Of a stretch of DNA of 64,000 nucleotides, positions 46,295-58,081 are shown one piece after another. Below the pieces are notes generated by a model. The model made no database searches. It saw only the letters and a list, made by a program, of their open reading frames with translations, and had not been told where the DNA came from. Position 1 is the stretch's first letter, and each line of letters opens with the position of its first letter. A program made the translations under genes and the position numbers. The stretch comes from Selaginella moellendorffii (lineage: Eukaryota > Streptophyta > Lycopodiopsida > Selaginellales > Selaginellaceae), in NCBI RefSeq assembly GCF_000143415.4, contig NW_003314345.1:384264-448263 (forward strand), given 5' to 3'.

Positions 46295-47136
46295 TGTAAG
46301 CAACTAAATTTTCCATTCTACTTTAGTCATTTAACCACACCTTCAACCACTTAGAGGAGTCTCACTCACAACCTCCATAAGTCCTATTTCAGACTTGGGT
46401 TTGCTAGCCCCGAGAATGGCATCCCTGCCACTCATCCTTTGCACTTGGTCCAAGTGCTCCACGTGTTCGCTCCCAAGACCGACACCCCAAGGTACCACCA
46501 ACATACTAGCCCGTTACACTGAGGCCATGCCTATTCACCTTGGTCACACCGGTGGTCCAACACCACTTGCATCACAGTCCTGTCTCTCAAAGACTGAGCC
46601 ATCTGTCCATGAGTGACCATCCTAGGTCCACTCCTTAGCATCCTCAAGATGCCCACAGGCATGGGGAATAGCCTTCCCCAATATCCCTTTTACAGTCCCC
46701 ACCAAAATCCTTTTCTGTCCATGGCCGTGTTCACCAACACTACCACTGGATCAAGGCCCACAGGCCCGACCACCAAGTCCCACTATCTTCTGGGACTTCC
46801 TCACCACACGACCGTGTCATTGGTCACCACACCAGAGGATCACTGCTCTTCCTTTCCATAGCCTGGGACTTTGGGACAGCATTTTGGAACACCGTGGCCC
46901 TATGTGGGTCTCTTGGGTACTCTCCCCGCCTTCTACCTTTGGGTGCTCTAGCCATGGGCTTAGAGCGAGGTTCTGTTGAGCCATGCTTGGTATCCAAGTA
47001 GGTAGTGCCACCCACACTTGGACTGGGAGCATTGGCCAGTCGATCTCCCGAGGGAACTAGAGCCGGCTCTTGAACACTTCACCAAGCTACCCCACTTGTC
47101 GGTCCGTATTCACTCTAGTCTTGGACTTCTCAGTGG

Positions 47137-47841
47137 TGTAAGCAACCAAAGGGAACGATTTGAGAGACAATCCATGGGGTTCAAATATAGAGGGAAAGGG
47201 CCCATGAAAAAGAGTGCACCCCCTTTTCCAATTGGTTAAGAGTCTTGGGATACTTGGGGTTAAGCGTTTTTGGGTTTAAATAGTATTGGGCTGGGTGACC
47301 TCCCGGGAAGTCCAAATTTAGGAGTTTACATTTGGTATCAGAGGGAGGTTTCAGGTCCAACTCTGTTGGTTGGCTAGGGGAATCATACCACATGTTGATT
47401 GATATCTGGTTGGTCCAATTTGCTCCCGTTGGGCTCGACCCGAGGGGTAAGGGAATCATACCACATGTTGATTGACATATGGCTGGTCCAGTTTGCTCCC
47501 GCTGGGCTCGACTCGAGGGGTAGGGTGTCAAGAGAGTGAGGCTCTCGACCCGAGGGGTAGGGTGTCAAGAGAGTGAGGCTCTCGGGAGAGCTGTGGCTCT
47601 CAGCTTCTGTTCACGAGGGCGTGAATTTGCAGGGAAGCGTGGTGAATTGTAAGCAACCAAAGGGAACGATTTGAGAGATGATCCATGGGGTTCAAATATA
47701 GAGGGAAAGGGCCCATGAATAAGAGTGCACCCCCTTTTCCAATCGGTTAAGAGTCTTGGGATACTTGGGGTTAAGCGTCCTTGGGTTTGAATAGTACTAG
47801 GCTGGATGACCTCCCGGGAAGTCTAAACTCAGGAGCTTATA
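47137..47841 (+). mobile_element. TRIM retrotransposon nested in the LARD LTR
   Basis: Terminal direct repeats of 194 bp each lie at 47137-47330 and 47648-47841 (TGTAAGC... to TTACA/TTATA). A primer-binding site TGGTATCAGAG begins at 47333, two bases after the left LTR, matching initiator-Met tRNA priming. The 5-bp target duplication AGTGG is at 47132-47136 and 47842-47846, and the uninterrupted site (ccagtggtcagttc) is seen at about 53449 in the other LARD LTR. The ~317-bp interior has no coding capacity and contains a partial internal duplication (gggaatcataccacatg twice). Confidence 0.93.
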
Positions 47842-48029
47842 AGTGGTCAGTTCATCACCCAACACTAGGTATGGCCTTCCTGGGCCAAACTGGCCTTTCC
47901 TGGCCAAACTGGCTCCACTGGGCTCCAACCCCCACACTCTCCCTACTATACTTTTGGAACCCCCCGCAGCCCCCCCCACCCCCCCACCCCCCTGGGGGAC
48001 GATTTCTTTGGGCTTTCACCCAACTGCCT

Positions 48030-48330
48030 GTATTAGTATTCGGACTCGGGCTCGAACTCGAACTCGAACTCGGATTTGGACTCAGACTCAGACTCGAGTT
48101 AGGTCTCGGCCTTTGCCTCGGTCTCGGTCTCGGTCTCGGTCCCGGTCTCGGTCCCGGTCTCGGTCTCGACCTCAGACTCCATCTTGGACTCCGTCTCAGT
48201 CCATCTCGGACTCCATCTCGGACTCCACCTCAGACTCCATCTCAGACTCCATCTTGGTCCATCTCGGACTCCATCTCGGACTCCAACTCGAGTCCATCTC
48301 AAACTCCATCTCGGACTCTTCCACATGTCA
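48030..48330. repeat. Hexamer-type array, left LARD LTR
   Basis: Degenerate (CTCGGA/CTCGAA/CTCGGT) hexamers followed by a CTCGGACTCCAT-type 12-mer array. The long ORFs translating to GLGL, RTRT or SRSR strings here are artefacts of the repeat. Confidence 0.9.
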
Positions 48331-48549
48331 TGTGTTGGTCCTTTTTGGGTCCCTTTTTGGAGCCTTGCTTATTGGTTGCCTTGTGCTCGCTCTTCGAGCA
48401 CTTTGTTGGGAGTTCCATTCCCGCTCTCGACCTTTCAAGTTGGAGTTTTTAGTCCGAACGTGTTACGCTCGTTTGGCTTTCACTTCGGCCACTACCACAT
48501 GGCACCGTTCCCGGCTCCACTTTGGGGCCTAGGGATTTTGTGTCTCACA

Positions 48550-51500
48550 ACTCCACCACCCATAGATGAAGTTCAATGTCCTCATTGAACGGTAAACCCT
48601 TTTATAAAGTAACACCCGCATGTATTACCATTTCCATCCTTGGCACCCAGCTAATATTTGTCTATGGTTTGATACCAAAGGCTCACCATGCCTTGTCCAT
48701 CCTCTAAGGAGCATAGTCTCTCCCACATAGAGACTCATTTGACCACTTGAGGTGGTTTGCCCCCTTTTATTGGTTCAGTTCTCACTAAACCAGTTAGAGA
48801 CTCCCTCTCTAACTCAATTCCACTACTCATTCTTGAGTAGTCTCAGATTCCATCGACATCACCTTTGCACTTTGGAACTTTTAATTTTGACTTCTCAGAG
48901 TCAATTTCCTAGGTGTCTCCGACACCTTACGTTGCACATGATGCAACTCCACTTCCTTATTCTAGGAAGTTCTTTACTTGAGGGTACCATCATCCTCTCT
49001 TCGATATCGTGCCACCTTTGGCACCAAGTTCCAATTATCATAATTGGTGCTAGGTCTGCCCACGGCCCTATTATTTGGCTACCTTACCGCTCCCCCCTTT
49101 GGAGCATCCACTTTCGCTAAATCGAAGTGGTTAGGAATCCATCTTTGGGGAAACATTGCCTTTCCCACAATCCGTTAGCACCCAACACGTTAGTGTTTTT
49201 GGCCTAACTTTGCCATTTGGTTTCTTTCCCATGATTCCCATGGCTCTTTTCTTAGCCACTAGTCTTTTGCTCCTATTTGTCGATTGTTGCACCGAGCAAT
49301 ATAGGCTCACTACCTTCCCTCATTGAGGTATTCTTTTGGTTCCATGGCAAAGCTCCACTTCGCCAAGTCCAGAGGGTGCTCACCCCTAGTAGGTCTCTTT
49401 AGCAACTTCTGCTATGGGCCCTTTCCACGGCCCAATATTGTGACCCTCTCATGGGTCTCTCCTCGAGACTACTTTCTTGGACTTACTATACCATTGTATT
49501 GGCACAACTGATTTCCCTTTAGGTGTCTTTCCCACTTGGTCACCTCGACCAAGCCACACCATTATCAATAGTTCAAATCAACACTTTAAACTGGGAATCA
49601 TATTCCTTAACCCAAACAAAGACTTTATCTTTGTTTAGCCACAAGATCACCTAGTGATCTCATCTTGACCCCTTAACAGGTCTACCAATAAGAATTAGGC
49701 CTTCCAGACCATTTGAAATTGTTGACTGTGATCCCGGGGGCATCCCCCACACTTGGCAGTGCGCCCAAGCTAGCCCTTCCGGTCAAGGATCCATAGCAAC
49801 TGAGACTGGGTGTCTCTATCTTATTCACCACATCCTTGGTGCCCTTTGCACCAAAGTGTTCAAGTTAGATATGCCGAGCTTTCACTCTAAACAATCTAAC
49901 CGTGCATCATGACTCCGAGGCATCCCTCGCTTAGCGGTGTGCCCAAACTAGTCTCTTCACTGAGAGTCCATGACCACCGAAATATGAGTGTCCTCATATT
50001 CCAAACCATCACCACGCCCTAGTGATTTGGGACTCAAACCCAAGCACTAGAGGGTCGGGACTCAAACCCAATTTCCGTATATGCATCTACGGACGGCATA
50101 ACCCAGGATGCCTGGCGTGACTCTCCACACCGGTGCATCAACTTTTACTCAAAGTGCGCTATAGATCACAGTTTAGGAACCTAGTTCCTCCACACTGCCA
50201 AGTCCTCTCACTTGACACGTTTGTGATCATGCATGGACTCCTCCATGCTTGGCCCTATGGCCCACCCTTTTGAAGTTATCACCTTCAACTAAGGTATTTG
50301 TTCCCCCGACTTGCTAATCTCACTTGGCAAGTCCTCCGAACACCGTAACATGGTTCATGCATAAGTGTGAAAGTCCTGGACCATCGACTTTCGTTCAAAG
50401 CCCTCTCTTTGAACACTCGGGAACTACTTCCCTAACTTTGATAGCCTTGCTTCATGGCAAGCTTCAAGACTACGCTTTTGTTGCGCCACTCTGGTTTCGC
50501 ACGTTCCATGAACCATTTACACTTGGCCTTTCTAGGTACTAAGCTACCTAGAATTGTTTTTGGGAACCTTGAAGGAACTCTGTCCCTTAACTTGTTAAGG
50601 CCTCCTTTTTCGCAAGCTTTCTAGTTGCCATATAGCCTAATATGGACAATTCCATATTTTAGACTCTCCATGGCATCATGATTGCTAGCAACAACACCTT
50701 CGAGCCCCCACTTGATTCTCCACTCTCAACTAGCATAACCACCCTTGGTTATGCCTTTCGATTTTTATGGTTTGGTTCTATCCCCTTACTACTTGCTTTT
50801 GGTTTCACACCTTTCCTTCGGTCATGCTCTTCCAGACTAGGAGGATAGCTTTACACTTTCTATCATGCCTTAGCAAGTATTCTTAGGGATGAACCTACCC
50901 GATAGCCTAGGGAGTGGTTTCTCCATCCATGTATGCTCACCTTATAATCCCACACACCAGGATTAATGTTGTTGCTTATGGGCCTTTACATGCCTATCAC
51001 TAGCCTTGCCAAAATTCCATTTTTGGCTTTGTCCAATTTGGGTAAACAGTCTTCTCTCGTCTCCGCAACCTTGGACATTTGGATAGCACCTTCTATCCAT
51101 CATTCACTAGGGACTTAGTCCCTTGGCCTTATCTATTGCCCTTGCGACATTAAACACCACCTCCTGGCGTTCCAGAGTGTTTGGGTGTCCTAATGATGGT
51201 CTCCTTAACAATGAGTATTTCCTTTTACGACATTGACTCACTATATCGCAACATAAGCAATTTATCCCCCGTAAGGGTATATCTAACTTCCTTATGCCAT
51301 TAAAAAGTCTTGGGTAGCTACCTCTTACCCGTTTAACCAATTATCTTTGCACCTCTTGCTTAGTTGCCCCATAGTTGTCAAGTCCTACAACTTATTGGTT
51401 GGTGCTTCCACACCTCCATCATTATCTGGGTCATCACACTCCAACCGCATGCCCAGCTTAGGCCATGCCATTCCTGCTTCCGTTAGGATTCCCTTGGCAA

Positions 51501-52610
51501 GGGTTTTTTATCAACCCACCATCATAACCTCAAGGTATCAGACCTTGGCATATTTGGTGTCTTCACACAATCGGCCCCACAAGCCTACCCTTATGACACT
51601 ACTTATTAGTGTCTAGGTCTTTGCCAAAATTAATATAGTTGTTCCTCATGCTAACTATCCGTTAGCACTGCACTATAGTGTTTGCACCCAACTCTGGGCC
51701 AAAGTTGCTTTCTTCTGGGGATATCTTTCCCACAACTTTAGTATGGCACATTCTGCCATCAATGAGATACCTACTGTTCTCATACTTGGATAATATTATC
51801 CTCCCCATACCTCATGGGGCACCATACACCTCAGTCCAAATGCTTCAACCAATCCCTTAGGACCATTTCCTGACTCCGCTTGAGTCATCCAGCATTTTGG
51901 ACTTTGCTAATCCAACAACCTGCGAGGTCTCGGGTTTAGAGGTGCCAACTCACTGGAATACAACTTCTTATATTCATGTCCTACTCACAAGGACAATCTT
52001 TGCAAGTGTTACTCTGACACTTGATGATTTTCTTGGGGCTAACCTTTGCCCCTTAGGACTACTTATCCATGTGATGAGAATAATAACTCATCTTTAAGTA
52101 CACCCCCAACTCCTTGGGTTGTTCCAGCATTTATTAGAGGTAGCCCCGGCTACCATTTCAAGGATTGGCGTCCTCTTCTGTATTTGACCTCCCACGGTCA
52201 ACAATTCCGGTCTCAAATTTATAAGTACCAGCCTTAACCATATAAGGGTAATCTTGTGACTCCTTTATTGTTTTGGAGTCTGCATCTTTCCCGTGATCCC
52301 AATTATAGTTGTTTACCACAACTACATTAGCTCGTTTGCTGCGTCAAACGCTCATTTGGATCACATCCTCATCTCTCTGAGGAAACCCTTATATTGTTCC
52401 CAAGATCCCAAAGTCGTTCCCTTACTGGCCCTTTTCCATCCACTATATCGTGCACAAGTTCACGCATGAACTTGAGTGGAGAGCCATGTCCTCTCTACAT
52501 GTTACTCCTCGAGGATAGGTCCATATCTAGGACCTTCCAATTCCAATACAAGTGGTGGTATACTTGGCCACTAATAAGAGTCGGACTAAGGAACAGCTCC
52601 GATACCAAGT
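48550..52610. other. Interior of the LARD, no coding motif
   Basis: About 4 kb with only short ORFs (under 90 codons) in all frames, balanced composition and no retroelement protein motif. A PPT-like purine stretch on the minus strand borders the left LTR (ATGGGTGGTGGAGT, just right of 48549). Confidence 0.7.
52596..52607 (-). other. LARD primer-binding site
   Basis: Minus-strand TGGTATCGGAGC lies three bases from the right LTR edge. It matches the plant initiator-Met tRNA type (TGGTATCAGAGC) with one difference and defines the element's orientation. Confidence 0.8.
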
Positions 52611-53788
52611 TGTAAGCGACTAAATTTTCCATTCTACTTTAGTCATTTAACCACACCTTCAACCACTTGGAGGAGTCTTACTCACAACCTCCATAAGTCC
52701 TATTTCAGACTTGGGCTTGCTGGCCCCAAGAATGGCATCCCCGCCACTCATCCTTTGCACTTGGTCCAAGTGCTCCACGTGTCCGCTCCCAAGACTGACA
52801 CCCCAAGGTACCACTGACATACTGGCCCGTTACGCTAAGGCCATGCCCATTCACCTTAGTCACACCGGTGGTCCAACACCACCTGCATCACAGTCCTATC
52901 TCTCAAAGATTGAGCCATCTGTCCATGAGTGACCATCCTAGGTCCACTCCTTAGCATCCTCAAGATGCCCACAAATGGGGAATAGCCTTCCCCAATATCC
53001 CTTTTACAGTCCCCACCAAAATCCTTTTCTATCCATGGCCATGTTCACCAACACTACCACTGGATTAAGGCCCACAGGCCCGACCACCAAGTCCCACTAT
53101 CTTCTGGGACTTCCTCACCACACGACCGTGTCATTGGTCACCACACCAGAGGATCACTGCTCTTCCTTTCCATAGCCTAGGACTTTGGGATAGCATTTTG
53201 GAACACCGTGGCCCTACGCGGGTCTCCTAGGTACTCTCCCCACCTTCTGCCTTTGGGTGCTCTAGCCATGGGCTTAGAGCGAGGTTCCGTTGAGCCACGC
53301 CTGGTATCCAAGTAGGTAGTGCCACCCACACTTGGACTGAGAGCATTGGCCAGTCGATCTCCCGGGGGAACTAGAGCCGGTTCTTGAACACTTCACCAAA
53401 CTACCCCGCTTGTCGGTCCGTATTCACTCTAGTCTTGGACTTTCCAGTGGTCAGTTCATCACCCAACACTGGGTATGGCCTTCCTGGGCCAAACTGGCCT
53501 TTCCTGGGCCAAACTGGCCTTTCCTGGGCCAAATTGGCCTTTCTTGGCCAAACTGGCTCCACTGGGCTCCAACCCCCACACTCTCCCTACTATACTTTTG
53601 GAACCCCCTGCAGCCCCCCCCCCCCCCCCCCCCCTAGGGGACGATCGCTTTGCGCTTTCACCCAACTGCCTGTATTAGTATTCGGACTCGGACTCAAACT
53701 CGGACTCGGACTCGGACTCGGACTCGGACTCGGACTTGGACTCGGACTCGGACTCGGACTTGGACTCGGGCTAGGTCTCGGCCTTTGC

Positions 53789-53843
<55 letters not shown>

Positions 53844-54251
53844 CTGGTCTCGGTCTCGACCTCGGACTCCATCTCGGACTCTGTCTCGGTCCATCTCGGA
53901 CTCCATCTCGGACTCCACCTCAGACTCCATCTCGGACTCCGTCTCAGTCCATCTCGGACTCCATCTCGGACTCCATCTCGGACTCCATGTCGGACTCCAA
54001 CTCGGGTCCATCTCGGACTCTTCCACGTATCATGTGTTGGTCCTTTTTGGGTCCCTTTTTGGAGCCTTGCTTATTGGTTGCCTCGTGCTCGCTCCTCGAG
54101 CACTTTGTTGGGAGTTCCACTCCCACTCTCGACCTTTCAAGTGAGAGCTTTTAGTCCAAACGTGTTACGCTCATTTGGCTTTCACTTCGGCCACTACCAC
54201 ATGGCACCCTTCCCGGCTCCACTTTGGGGCCTAGGGATTTTGTGTCTCACA
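52611..54251 (-). repeat. Right (5') LTR of the LARD
   Basis: 1641 bp, uninterrupted, from TGTAAGCGAC to TCTCACA. It contains a poly-C tract (about 53616-53633) and an expanded hexamer array. Confidence 0.9.
53684..54020. repeat. Hexamer and 12-mer arrays, right LARD LTR
   Basis: About 53684-53780 is (GGACTC)n-like, 53790-53860 is nearly perfect (TCGGTC)n, and 53865-54020 is a 12-mer array of CATCTCGGACTC type. The array is longer than its partner in the left LTR. The 256-codon ORF over it is a repeat artefact. Confidence 0.92.
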
Positions 54252-55019
54252 GAGGTGAGTACCACACCAATTAGCACAATATGGAGCTTAGAGCTATACA
54301 ATCCAACCACTATCCCTATTAAACACTTGAACCTTCTCCTTTACATCCAAAAATATTAAGACTCACATACCTTTTAGTTGTTATCAACAAAGAGTTAGCC
54401 ACCTTTGTTGCTTCGAGTACTAATTGACTTACAAAGGAATGATACACCCTTGTCCATAGGGATATAAGGAGAGAGCTAGAGGCTCAACTCCCCTAAGTAA
54501 AAATTAATTTCATCAGGAAGATTTAGACAATTATTATAAGTTAGTAGAAGAAATTGTTTATATAACTATACCCCTTTTAAAATTGAGTCAATGAGAGAGT
54601 GGTAAGAACTTGTGATCAGTCAATAATAGTTATCCCTATAATTATGGATTAAACCCATTCACCGAAGTGTCAAAGTCAACTTGCCAACACTGACCCAAAA
54701 CTAATGAACGAGAGAAATAAAACTTGTGAATTTAAAGAAATGTATATTTGCAAGATTTATTACAAAGGTTACAAAAACTACTATTTATTATAATTTTCAT
54801 ACTCCGTGATAAGCTCACGGGCATGTGTAAGATTCCTAAGAGGCTCCCAAGTTAATTCACAAGTTAAGTAACCTTTTCACCTAACAAAATATTCCTTCAC
54901 ACAAACCCATCTCCAAATAGAGAATCTAATATATTCTCAGGTGCACCATCCACAACATTTGGTGGTAGATGAATCTCTCCTTGCCGTACAATATCCATAG
55001 TGTACGGTGCCATAATGTA
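54252..55019. other. AT-rich intergenic stretch
   Basis: 54252-54340 is the continuation of the dispersed repeat split by the LARD. The rest has no recognised gene. Confidence 0.55.
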
Positions 55020-55780
55020 CAGTGTATGATTTGGAGGGACTGATCATCATGGAAATGCAAGGGGAGAAGTGGCATGTTGTGTCATGCTGTGACGAGCTTG
55101 GCGATGTGAAAGTGTACGAGAACTTGATATGCACCGATGGGAGCAACAGCATATGGCTGGTCGACTTGGACCGCTCATGCATCATGCACTTTAGAGTGGT
55201 TTCCAAGTGCTGGTTGGAGGTGGAGACACCTCCAGACACTTTTCAAGGACACAAGGAACTTGCATGATTCTCCTATTAAGTAAGTAAGAAGTTGTTTTTC
55301 TTTCTCCCTGTTTTTTGTATGAGGTTTTGCTGAAAGCGTTGAGCATACCTGGCTCTTATGTGGGTATACAAGTTGAGTGAAATTCTGCCGACCGTCTCCT
55401 CTTTGCTGAAAAAGTTTTGTGTATGACCACCACGTTTTGTTCCAGCTTGGTTTGATGGTTTGGATCAAGCTATACTATTATATGATTTACTTTTTAAAAA
55501 TCGATTCAGTCCACTAAGATAGATCAAGGAGGTCCTAAGAAAAATATTATCAAAAAATGAAGGTACTCATTTTCTTTAAGAAGTAGATGTAAAATAAACA
55601 AAGGTTACTTTTTACTTTACTTTTATTGCTGTTTAATATATTTACTAATTTCTTGAACACATGTATGTTTAGAAGGTCAAAAACATACTCATGTTAAAAG
55701 TTTGATTTATTTTTACTTGCATCTATCAATAATGGGCTAAAATTAATTAAAATAAGCAAGAATTTCCCTTGGCAACGGAT
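55020..55780 (+). pseudogene. F-box gene scrap, copy D, with its 3' flank
   Basis: 55028-55267 matches the last ~80 codons of the F-box family: DLEGLIIMEMQGEKWHVVSC, YENLICTDGSNSIWLVDLD and ETPPDTFQGHKELA. The first two thirds of the gene are missing. The flank to about 55780 matches that of copy C (36230-36580). Confidence 0.85.
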
Positions 55781-55909
55781 TGATGCCCTGCATTTTTTCC
55801 GAAGGCATACAAGGACTGGGATATTCCTTTGCAGATGCCTCTGCACCGAGTTTTTCCAGGAGCAGCTTATTGAAAGACCTAATTAAACTAGGCAGGAAAC
55901 AAAAAAAAG

Positions 55910-56078
55910 GTGCCTGGAAACATTCTAATATTGATCAAGTCAACTTGGATTCTCAGTGTGTTGAAGGATGGTGGAGGTGAAGTCTGTGTTGGGATCTTTG
56001 CAATGGCACACCATTGATGAAAACGTTGGAGTTTGGTTCCTCAATGCAGAAATCTTGGAGAAGATGCACAAAAAGAGT
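55910..56078 (-). pseudogene. Antisense scrap of a germin-like gene
   Basis: The minus strand corresponds to the first third of the germin-like gene at 57379-58032, including the QDFC, EPNSNVFINGVP part, with substitutions and an internal deletion that shift the frame. It lies inverted, about 1.3 kb upstream of the intact gene. Confidence 0.75.
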
Positions 56079-57295
56079 GCGTTGTTGGTATATGAAATTG
56101 CAAAAACTCAAGACGAAATACTTAGTATGAATCTGTGACCTCTGCTCGACAGTATTTATTTGCAGTGCTCAATAGCGTCAAGAGACAATTTTGTTACATA
56201 TACAAATCATCTTCCAAAAAGTTGTTTGAGAAGGTTTAAACGAGTTTAATAAGTTTGTGATAACACTCAACCTGGTTCGATTCCGGCAGATTAAATATTA
56301 ATTTTACAATGATAAATCAGCTAGAAGCAAACCCAGAAGAGCCTTGTCTCTAACCCATAAAAGCTTATAAAATTCAAAGGGCAAACAGCAAGCCAGATCT
56401 AGGATAGTAACCTTTTCTCTTATGTTCATTAGCGTCTCTTTGTGTTTCTAGTGCGAAGATACTTGAATAAAAGAATGAGGAACGTGTTGATGACAAATAT
56501 AATAATATAATTTGATAGGAAGTCTGACTAAAGCTCCTCACAATCGTGCTGTGGGCGAAGCAGGGAATGAGGAGGACTGTTTATGCTTAGAAGATCAGCC
56601 AGTGACGAGAGCCTTGAAATCCAAGCGGTGGCCCATGTCACGACTCCATCCCCCTCCATGCTCGCGATGATCCCCAGTATGGACGTTCTCTCCGGGTCCT
56701 CGGACAGGTTCTTCACGAGCTCGGCTATGGTCCCGGGCTCCTCTCGCATCGCCACGGACGCTTCCTGTCTGGATTCCTTGCTCAGCATGGCCCCACCTTA
56801 TAAGGATGAAAGCTCATTGATCCAGTAGCTTGGACAAAACAATCTTTGTAACACTTGCATGCACACATTTTGAGAAGATCTGAGGCATTAACAATTAACA
56901 CAACACACTTCTAAGTACAAAAATAATTCAAGGCTTGAGCCTTTTAATCCACAGCCCTTGGGATCACCTTGAATGGAAGTGAATTGAGTCATTGCTGTGC
57001 TAAGTTAATTCTTCCAAGCGGAGTTTTTCCGTGGCTGGATCTCTGTCAACTTTTCAAAGTGTGCACTGTTTATCGTGGAGATTTGCGGTTGATAGAGGCT
57101 TCCTTTATTGTTGAAATTTCAGTTCTAGAAACGTTTTAAAACCTTTCACGGCTCCTCTTCTTTTGAGCTCGTTCACTCAAGATCCACTACTTCACGCCAA
57201 CGGGTGACATGACATATCGTTGTCTCTGCATCTATGAATGTATACATGACCATGAGAAACAATTAAAAATTATAGCTCTCGATGCCATTTCTGCG
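56079..57295. other. Region upstream of the germin-like gene
   Basis: An 86-codon minus-strand ORF at 56528-56788 (REEPGTIAELVKNL, TSILGIIASM) has a helical, armadillo-repeat-like look but is too short to assign; it could be a gene fragment. Apart from this I see no gene. The promoter of the germin-like gene should lie at the right end. Confidence 0.35.
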
Positions 57296-57303
57296 AATAA
57301 ATA
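57296..57303 (+). promoter_or_regulatory. TATA-like box of the germin-like gene
   Basis: AATAAATA lies 76 bp before the preferred ATG at 57379, in a sensible place for a plant TATA element. The call is from position and sequence only. Confidence 0.35.
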
Positions 57304-57378
57304 CCAGCGAGCAGAGGCCACAGATTCATACCAAGTAGTTTCGTCTTGAGTTTTCACAATTTCAAGTGTTCTATACCA

Positions 57379-58032
57379 ATGGCTCTCATCAAAATTGTCA
57401 CGGTGTCATTCTTTCTGTGCTTAACTATTATTGGAGTGTTGGGCGATGAGGATCCTCTCCAGGATTTCTGCGTTGAAGATCCAAACTCCAATGTGTTCAT
57501 CAACGGAGTTCCTTGCAAAGATCCCACCACAGTCACTGCCGATGACTTCACCTCCACAATCCTTCGTCAGGCTCCAGTCATAAACAACACACTGCGAATC
57601 CAAGCCGACTTGATCGATATCAGACTGTTTCCAGGCCTCAACACGCAGGGACTCTCCATTGCTCGCCTTGCATTCGGTCCATTTGGCGTGAATCCTCCGC
57701 ACAGCCATCCCCGAGCGTCCGAGGTCATCTGGCTCCTCCAAGGACGCCTCTATGTTGGATTTGTGTCAACTTCCAACCGGTTGTTTGCAAAGGTTTTATA
57801 TCCCGGTGATCTGTTCATCTTTCCCAGGGGACTAGTTCACTTCCAGCGAAACCTGGATAAGTCGGACACAGTTGCGGTGGCTGCGCTTGGAAGTCAAAAC
57901 CCAGGAAGAACAGACATTGCTAGAGCATTGTTCCAGACCACTCCAGCCATCATGAACGAAGTTCTGGAGGCAACTTTGCAGGTTGACGAAAATGAGATTG
58001 ATGAGTTACGACGTGGAGTGAGTCGGACTTGA
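57379..58032 (+). CDS. Germin-like protein (cupin), intact
   Basis: A single-exon ORF of 217 aa from ATG 57379; an upstream in-frame ATG at 57346 would add 11 residues before the signal peptide and is less likely. Residues 1-22 are a hydrophobic signal peptide (ALIKIVTVSFFLCLTIIGVL). The mature part begins DEDPLQDFCVED, with Cys residues for the germin N-terminal disulfide. Cupin box 1 is GVNPPHSHPRASEVIWLLQG with the two His and Glu, and box 2 is GDLFIFPRGLVHFQRN with the third His. Such proteins are secreted, oligomeric, Mn-binding cell-wall proteins, some with superoxide dismutase or oxalate oxidase activity; the activity here is not predictable. Length is normal for the family. A second, split copy follows at 58290-62245. 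Confidence 0.93.
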   Translation: MALIKIVTVSFFLCLTIIGVLGDEDPLQDFCVEDPNSNVFINGVPCKDPTTVTADDFTSTILRQAPVINNTLRIQADLIDIRLFPGLNTQGLSIARLAFGPFGVNPPHSHPRASEVIWLLQGRLYVGFVSTSNRLFAKVLYPGDLFIFPRGLVHFQRNLDKSDTVAVAALGSQNPGRTDIARALFQTTPAIMNEVLEATLQVDENEIDELRRGVSRT

Positions 58033-58075
58033 TTCTGGACAAAAGGTCCAAGTACAAAATGCTTGCAAAAATCTC

Positions 58076-58081
58076 AATAAA
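58076..58081 (+). terminator. Poly(A) signal of the germin-like gene
   Basis: AATAAA lies 44 bp after the stop codon of the germin-like gene. Confidence 0.5.

Larger units (their letters stand above)
46295..48549 (-). repeat. Left (3') LTR of the LARD, interrupted by a TRIM
   Basis: This is about 1545 bp once the 705-bp TRIM and its 5-bp duplication are removed. It is closely similar to the right LTR throughout, including the (CTCGGN)-rich hexamer block, which is shorter here. Confidence 0.88.
46295..54251 (-). mobile_element. Complete non-coding LTR retrotransposon (LARD)
   Basis: Two long direct repeats, 46295-48549 and 52611-54251, run from TGTAAGC to TCACA and bound a 4.06-kb interior. 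The 5-bp target duplication GAGGT is present at 46290-46294 and 54252-54256. A primer-binding site next to the right LTR reads TGGTATCGGAGC on the minus strand, so the element is in minus orientation and its 5' LTR is the right one. No gag, protease, RT or integrase motif was found in either strand of the interior. This is the layout of a large retrotransposon derivative that needs another element's proteins. Confidence 0.85.

Noticed and set aside
47781-48532. Long plus-strand ORFs with GLGL and RSRSRS repeats
   Set aside because: They are translations of the hexamer array in the LARD LTR in different frames; all frames are open because the repeat lacks stops.
53384-54154. 256-codon ORF and its overlapping 164-codon partner
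   Set aside because: Same hexamer artefact in the other LTR; no homology-like composition and no gene structure.
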